A program made the translations under genes and the position numbers. Positions 58,990 through 64,000 of a DNA stretch of 64,000 bases are shown here, piece after piece (position 1 is the stretch's first letter; the number at the start of each line of letters is the position of its first letter). The stretch is from Solanum dulcamara (taxonomy: Eukaryota; Streptophyta; Magnoliopsida; Solanales; Solanaceae). The stretch spans positions 12,680,740 to 12,744,739 of the forward strand of contig NC_077245.1 in NCBI RefSeq assembly GCF_947179165.1, given 5' to 3'. The notes beneath the pieces were generated by a model that saw only the letters and a list, made by a program, of their open reading frames with translations, was not told the DNA's origin and did no database searches.

Positions 58990-59780
58990 ATTTTTTATAA
59001 TTTAGAAAAGAGTAGGGATAGAATGTAATTACCTCTTAATAATATTGGATTTTTGTAATCCCTATTATTAATTACGGGACAAATACTAGAGTATTTTGAA
59101 ACCCTGGAAAAGAAAGACTTGAGACACATTTTGAAAGAGTTATTTTGATAAAAAAAAATGTATCAAATTTTTTAAGTTGTACCAGCAGGAAAAACGACAA
59201 GAAAAAATTAATATCATAACAAATAATTTTAATTTTTTTTAATTAAAAAGCAAACTTCAGGTTTGTGTACCTTACCACACACATTAAACAAATCAGAATG
59301 TCACATTGGATCTATATATATATGGGTATTTTTTTTTTCCAGGTACATACTTGTTGCATTAATAAAAAAAAAAAATCTCAGTTGACCTGGCTTATATAAA
59401 TATTAATTAGCTATACCTTATCCTCTAGTTGTACCAAAATCTAACTACAAAATTAAAAGATTGCCTCCAAACATACATCAAAACTCAACTTGATCCATTC
59501 AAATGGCTAAAACTCATTCAAAAAAGGCATAATCTTGCCACTTGTTCTCCCTTCAATATACTAGGGGACTGTCTCTTCCAGTTATATATATATTAATTTA
59601 GCATCAGTTAACTTCTTATTATTATTTCTTTTTCTCATCAGTAAACGTGTAGAAAATCAGTTTTCATAATTAAAAACCCTCTCATTCACTTCTAAAGTTG
59701 AACGTTCAAGAATTTTCAATTGTTTGTAGGTCCTTTCTGCGTGAAGTTATAGCATGTGGAAGACATTGAGTTGTGATATT
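58990..59780. other. AT-rich intergenic DNA, no gene recognised
   Basis: After the foldback arm no gene, RNA or paired transposon ends could be supported. Confidence 0.4.
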
Positions 59781-59784
59781 GCTG

Positions 59785-60392
59785 AATATGGGTGAACTTG
59801 AGATTAATTGACTTATTTTGTATATGTATATGCCTATTATGTTGAATTTACTTGTCTATGATCCGCTTAATGGCTAACTGCGTGATCCTACCAGTACACC
59901 ATTATTTTTGTGTACCGATACTACTCTTGCTCTGCCTTTTTATTGAGTACAAAGCATATTCAGCCGGTCGTGGAGAGACCTCGTCTAGAGGAGTGATTGT
60001 GTTTTTGAGTTCAAGGGTGAGTTGTGCCTTCAGGCTATCGTGGACTCGATCATTATTTCTAGTCCTTTTCTTTTTCAGGACTTAGATGTTCAGACAATGG
60101 TTATTTGTTACTGGTTTCTATTTGTAGTTGTACTCCTGTTCTAAACTTGTTAGTTTTTAGAGTTTTAATACTATGATTTTCAGTTTCTAGGGTGTGTTCA
60201 CTTCCGCACATTTTGAGTTTATAACTAGTTGGTTTCTGAGTTTATGGGACTCAGCATTTATCTTTGGCTTAAACCTGCTTCCGCATCTTTAAGTTGTGTA
60301 TACCTGCGATTATTGTTGTTGGGTTGTTTAGAATGGTTCTCCCATCGGAGAGTTAGAATTGGTGCCAGTCACGGAGGGTTGGGGTCGTGACA
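59785..60392 (+). repeat. gypsy LTR 3' part, plus orientation
   Basis: It matches the inverse of the 43974-45703 LTR through blocks such as CGATACTACTCTTGCTCTGC and GTGGAGAGACCTCGTCTAGA, and ends at a proper LTR terminus GGGGTCGTGACA (60392). Only the R/U5 side is present. Confidence 0.75.
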
Positions 60393-61063
60393 CTAACCCC
60401 CATTCTATGGCTATTTCCCACCATAAGTTTCATTCCAAAACCCTTCCCCAATGATCACCCACCATAGATTATGGGTTCTAGAAATCAATTTACAAGTTTA
60501 GGGAGTAAATTACTTATCTTTGGCACAAACTATGGTGGGAACCAACAAGAATTCGCTCTAGGTCGCTTCTGGTCTCTTAAGAACGAAGTGGGAATGACTA
60601 AAACTATTTTTGGACTTTTTTTCGACTTTAAATCACGTCTGCCCCTCCACAGCAGGACCATCCTGCTGCTCTGGCCTGCCCTGGCAGCAGTATCCCGCTC
60701 TAGCGGGGTAGGCGGAGACAGAGAGCTCGTAAAAAGTCTCAAGTCTTCCATTTCACAACATACCCTCATCCCAAGACATCTTAACTTATACCTTTAATTC
60801 CAAGTAAAATTCTGGGAGTTTTACTCACCCGAATGTGATTCTGTAAAGCCGTACAAGCTCCGTATCATCTTGGCTAACAATTAAATCAATCAAACTATAG
60901 GTTCAATCCCCCATCCATTTCCGGATTATCCTAGACCTCATCTAACTCAGAATTCGTCCAAATCTGGCCTAGACACAAATTTTTTGAAGTCACTGCCCAA
61001 GCTTTTCTGGTCTGAATTCCTTCTCTATTAGCTTAATCGTAACGACATGAACAGGTCGTTACA
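60393..61063 (-). repeat. gypsy LTR 5' part, minus orientation
   Basis: On the minus strand it starts TGTAACGACCTGTTCATG at 61063 and follows the U3 side of the 45703-45010 LTR, including the CAAAACCCTTCCCCAATGAT block. It stops exactly where the plus-oriented LTR end begins (60392/60393). Confidence 0.75.
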
Positions 61064-61465
61064 AGTGTCGATAAGCATTGCAATAGAAATATTTGCATTG
61101 AAATAAGAAATTAAATTCAAATTGAAAGAAATTTAAAAATATTAGTAGATTTTATAATTAAAAGAAGAATATTACTTGTCTGTTTATATTTTGTACAAGA
61201 ATACAAAATTATTTTTTATTATAGGGAAACTAGTATTAAATGAAATATCACAGTAAGAGAATAACGTAGTAAAAAAATTGATAGAGATAATGTGAAGATA
61301 TTTATGTTTGAATTAATGTTAGAAAATTAAACAAAGTAAACAAGTAATAGACAAAATAATGTTGATATATATATATATATATATATTTAAAAAAAAATCG
61401 TAAATCTCTTTCTTATATCTTTTATATTTATTTTTTTATTATATAATGAGAGGGAGTTAAGCTGG

Positions 61466-61771
61466 TCAAGCAGGCAACAGGTCGACATGCCTGCTTGAGT
61501 AGTTTGAGGATATATCTGTAATTTTTTAATAGTTCTTTCATTTTAATTTATTTGTCTTATTATTTAAATTTTTTATATACATTTAAAAATTATAAAAAAA
61601 ATACTATAGATCATGATAATTAGTAGCTTAAAATATTTTTAAAAAATATATTTTTTTTTATTGATTCTTGAAATTATCTACAGAAGTAATATGTATTATT
61701 CAATTTGAAAACTACAGAACTTGAGCTTTCCGTTGCTCAAGTAGGCTGCAGGTTGACATGCCTGCTTGAGC
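61466..61771 (+). repeat. duplicated hairpin unit
   Basis: Two copies about 270 bp apart (61466-61498 and 61735-61771) of an inverted repeat, TCAAGCAGGCA...TGCCTGCTTGA and GCTCAAGTAGGC...GCCTGCTTGAGC. Each is followed by TATATCT and TAATTTTT. Confidence 0.7.
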
Positions 61772-62400
61772 AGCTTGAAGGTATATCTATAATTTTTTGG
61801 TGGTTTCTGTTTTAATTTTTTTCTTATTTAATCATGATAATTGAAATTTAAAATATTTTTAAAAACATAAAAGAAAATTGCTTGATTCTTAAAATTAATC
61901 AATTGGTGTCACATAAAATAGGACAAAAGGAGTAACATGTATTAATTAATTTGGAAACTATATAAAAAGTATTGTAAGTCTTAATAATTAACAACATTTG
62001 ATTAACTCTTGAAAGTCTATATGTGCTACATTCATTGGGACAAAGGGAGTGATATATATTATTTCAAAATACTATAAATCATAATAATTAACAACTTAAA
62101 ATATTTAAAAGACATATAAAAAGTTTTATTGACTCTCGAATAAGTGCCGCATAAATAGGGATAGATGAGTAACATATATTGTTTCAAAATGACATAAAAG
62201 TAATATAGATCATAATAATAATAAAAAAATTAAATTTTATTGGTGCCGCATAAATTGGAACAAGGAAAGTAGCATGTATTATTTAAAAATTACATAAAAG
62301 TACTATAAATCACAATAATTAATAACTTAAAATATCAAAAAATTATATTAAAATTTAAATTGACTCTCTAAATTTTATTTATGTCTCATAAATTGAGAAC
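61560..62400 (+). repeat. irregular AT-rich tandem repeat, units about 100-130 bp
   Basis: About six diverged units each contain a variant of ACTATAAATCATAATAATTA followed by ACTTAAAATATTT. Most also have TGCCGCATAAATTGG and GGAGTAACATGTATTATT. The spacing varies between about 98 and 131 bp. Confidence 0.65.
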
Positions 62401-62449
62401 GAAAATAGATATTAAACCCGTGCTAGCACGGACACATGTGTCTAGTAAT

Positions 62450-64000
62450 AAAATAAGTGTTCAAAATGTATTTCTGGAGAAAACAATATTTATGTTATAC
62501 TAAAAAGGAGAATAATGGTCAAGGTATCATGAGCTAATAGTTATTTATCTTCTTTGTTTGTGCATATAAGAAGGCTTCTTTCTCATTTGCAAGCTTTGCA
62601 TATGTCACTTATATGGCCATTTGTCGCACACTTATTTGGACTAAAGCTGATGGACACTCGTCTCTCACCCATAAAGGGTGTCAGATGAATTAAATCTTTT
62701 GAATTTTTCTTTCTTTTTGTTATAAATATATTTGTATTATACTGAATATTTATTATATGAATTTTTTAGAAGAAAAAGCTAGAAATTCTACTTAGAGATC
62801 AAGTCAATTTTTTCATTTTCTTCATTATAATTAACTTTAAACATCTCTCAAAAGAAATAAGAAGTCTTGTCTCTTCTTCCTACTTTATTCTTTTTATTAT
62901 TTTATATAATTTCATAACACATTATCCACACAAAATTCTACCGTTAAAGTTTGAAAGTTAATCAAACACAGTTTCGTAAACGGGGTTTTCTTGTGTTCCG
63001 ATTCTGACATAAGGTCTGCTGTTCAAGAAAAAGCTTTAGTTAAAGGTCTGAAAACCTTCCGCAAGGAAACCAGCCAGCATTGCAACTGCAGTCCCTGGTA
63101 AGACCATGAACAAGTGAAAGAAAAAAGAGGTTTGCATTACTCAAATAGAAATTTAGTTCTGTTAAACAATGTGAAGTTCACAAGGTATGTTTCCAACTTT
63201 GATTTGAGGTCTGTGGCAAAGGATAGAGATGACCAATACAGGTAATATAAATTGAGCTTCCTGCTTTTTCTTAATTTAATATTTATATCAATACTTGCTA
63301 AGTTACTATGCATATGTATTAGTATTCTGTGGCTACTTTGATGCATTAAAAGGAGGACAACAATAATAAGAACTCGAAAGGAGTAATTGTTTTGACACGT
63401 GGTAATTTATTTATTTTTGAAATAAATAAATACATTAAAATTATTTTAAAGGAATTAACTTGAGATAATTGAATTATTAAAACAAAATGAATACATACGA
63501 TAGGTTTGAGATCATTCATTTTTTTTATTTATTATTTATTAGAAGAAAAATAAAGATCTTACTCAAACGAAATTTAAATTTTTAAAGAGAAGTAAAATTT
63601 GGTCAATATTTTTTGATTAGGTAAATAAAATAAAATAAAAAAATGTAAAGAGTTGATAAAAGGATGGTTTTTCTGGGAATTGGGTTTTGTTGTGGGCTTG
63701 GAGGCGGTGGGTTTAGCAGATGGGTTGTAAAGTTGTGTAATATTTAGCTCTGTATACGTGGTTTGGTTGTATATGTTGGAAGTTGAGTGAATTAGTGGTG
63801 AGGTGATGTGCTGGAAGTTGGAATTGTTGTTATATGTGTAGGTGTCAATTGGTATGATTGGGAATATTGGAATTGGGACACGTATTGTATGTAGTGTATG
63901 AATGGGATGGGATAGGTGGGTTAGTGTATATGTATGTTAGTGTGTATTGTTGCTGGAAATTAAAGGAAATGGGGGTATTGTTGATGGAATGGGCTGTTTT
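62450..64000. other. intergenic DNA, no gene confidently recognised
   Basis: A short minus-strand frame at about 63040-63118 reads FMVLPGTAVAMLAGFLAEGF, which looks like a membrane-protein end. It is too short to name and may be chance. From 63660 the plus strand becomes GT-rich (TGTTGTGGGCTTGG, TGTATATGTTGGAAG) without a clear repeat unit or motif. Confidence 0.35.

Larger units (their letters stand above)
54350..59080. repeat. foldback repeat with GATCGGATACATCAC motifs, host site of the solo LTR
   Basis: The left arm (to 54445) and the right arm (from 58929) join into one AT-rich element once the LTR is taken out. Several copies of GATCGGATACATCACTTT and TACGTGATGTATC face each other as inverted repeats, and the outer arms (cctactctcttct / agaaaagagtaggg) also pair. 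It looks like a MITE built on short palindromes. Confidence 0.45.
61440..62445 (+). mobile_element. Helitron-like 3' end with tandem AT-rich units
   Basis: The segment ends in the palindrome CCGTGCTAGCACGG (62418-62431), then ten bases, then CTAG (62442-62445) followed by T. A hairpin just upstream of CTRR, with insertion at an A/T site, is the Helitron 3' signature. The 5' end (TC start) was not fixed; a TCTCTTTC near 61405 is only a candidate. No Rep/helicase is present, so it would be non-autonomous. Confidence 0.5.

Noticed and set aside
1..64000. CRISPR arrays, bacterial operons, ribosome binding sites, rRNA or tRNA genes
   Set aside because: The introns, LTR elements and SINEs show plant nuclear DNA. 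No spaced direct repeats, tRNA cloverleaf or rRNA core sequence was seen. The tRNA-like head at 27.5-27.7 kb belongs to a SINE.
1..64000. Endogenous plant pararetrovirus
   Set aside because: RT-containing regions have copia order (integrase before RT) or gypsy order (integrase and chromodomain after RT). I saw no movement protein or coat motif of the caulimovirus type.

Overview
This window is nuclear DNA of a flowering plant, most likely Solanaceae (nightshade family). It is AT-rich, its one intact gene has plant-type GT-AG introns, and it carries TS-type SINEs ending in TTG repeats, SolS-like SINEs, Tekay/Del-like Ty3-gypsy LTRs and a piece of chloroplast ndhD. All boundaries and matches were read by eye. 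Family and species names rest on recognised motifs, not on a database search.

One host gene stands out: a tubby-like F-box protein on the minus strand (coding 23365 down to 20367, four coding exons joining in phase to 426 residues). A 5' UTR intron and a promoter near 24.5 kb are likely. A TS-type SINE sits in its second coding intron. I see no other complete host gene.

Layout. 1-11.7 kb: AT-rich intergenic DNA with several MITEs and a SINE relic. 11.7-12.1 kb: a long-TIR foldback element. 12,119-16,908: a full-length but broken Ty1-copia element with TSD ATACC. 17,054-19,700: a poly(A)-tailed retroposon of unknown family with a 10-bp TSD and a 702-codon open frame built on diverged internal repeats. 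20.3-24.5 kb: the tubby-like gene. 24.5-29.3 kb: intergenic, with microsatellites, a perfect 43-bp tandem duplication, a 22-bp SINE stub inside a 19-bp TSD, a SolS-like SINE and a degenerate GAC-rich repeat. 29.3-36.4 kb: a long-TIR element holding a solo LTR (TSD GTGAC), itself split by another solo LTR (TSD GTCAC/GTCAT). 36.7-37.7 kb: decayed gypsy pol. 37.7-42.2 kb: Stowaway-like MITEs, one split by a 1,265-bp MULE-like element with a perfect 9-bp TSD. 43,974-52,198: a decayed chromovirus with both LTRs, one truncated. 52.9-53.6 kb: plastid ndhD fragment and a copia integrase fragment. 54,446-58,928: a large solo LTR (TSD GCATC) split by a 1,542-bp hAT-like element. 59.8-61.1 kb: two LTR pieces in opposite orientation. 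61.4-62.45 kb: hairpin and AT-rich repeats ending in a Helitron-like 3' terminus. 62.45-64 kb: nothing confidently recognised.

The genes do not form a pathway. The window records layered transposition beside one regulatory gene. The best candidate for something undescribed is the poly(A)-tailed element at 17.05-19.70 kb: its borders are clear, but its origin and family are not.
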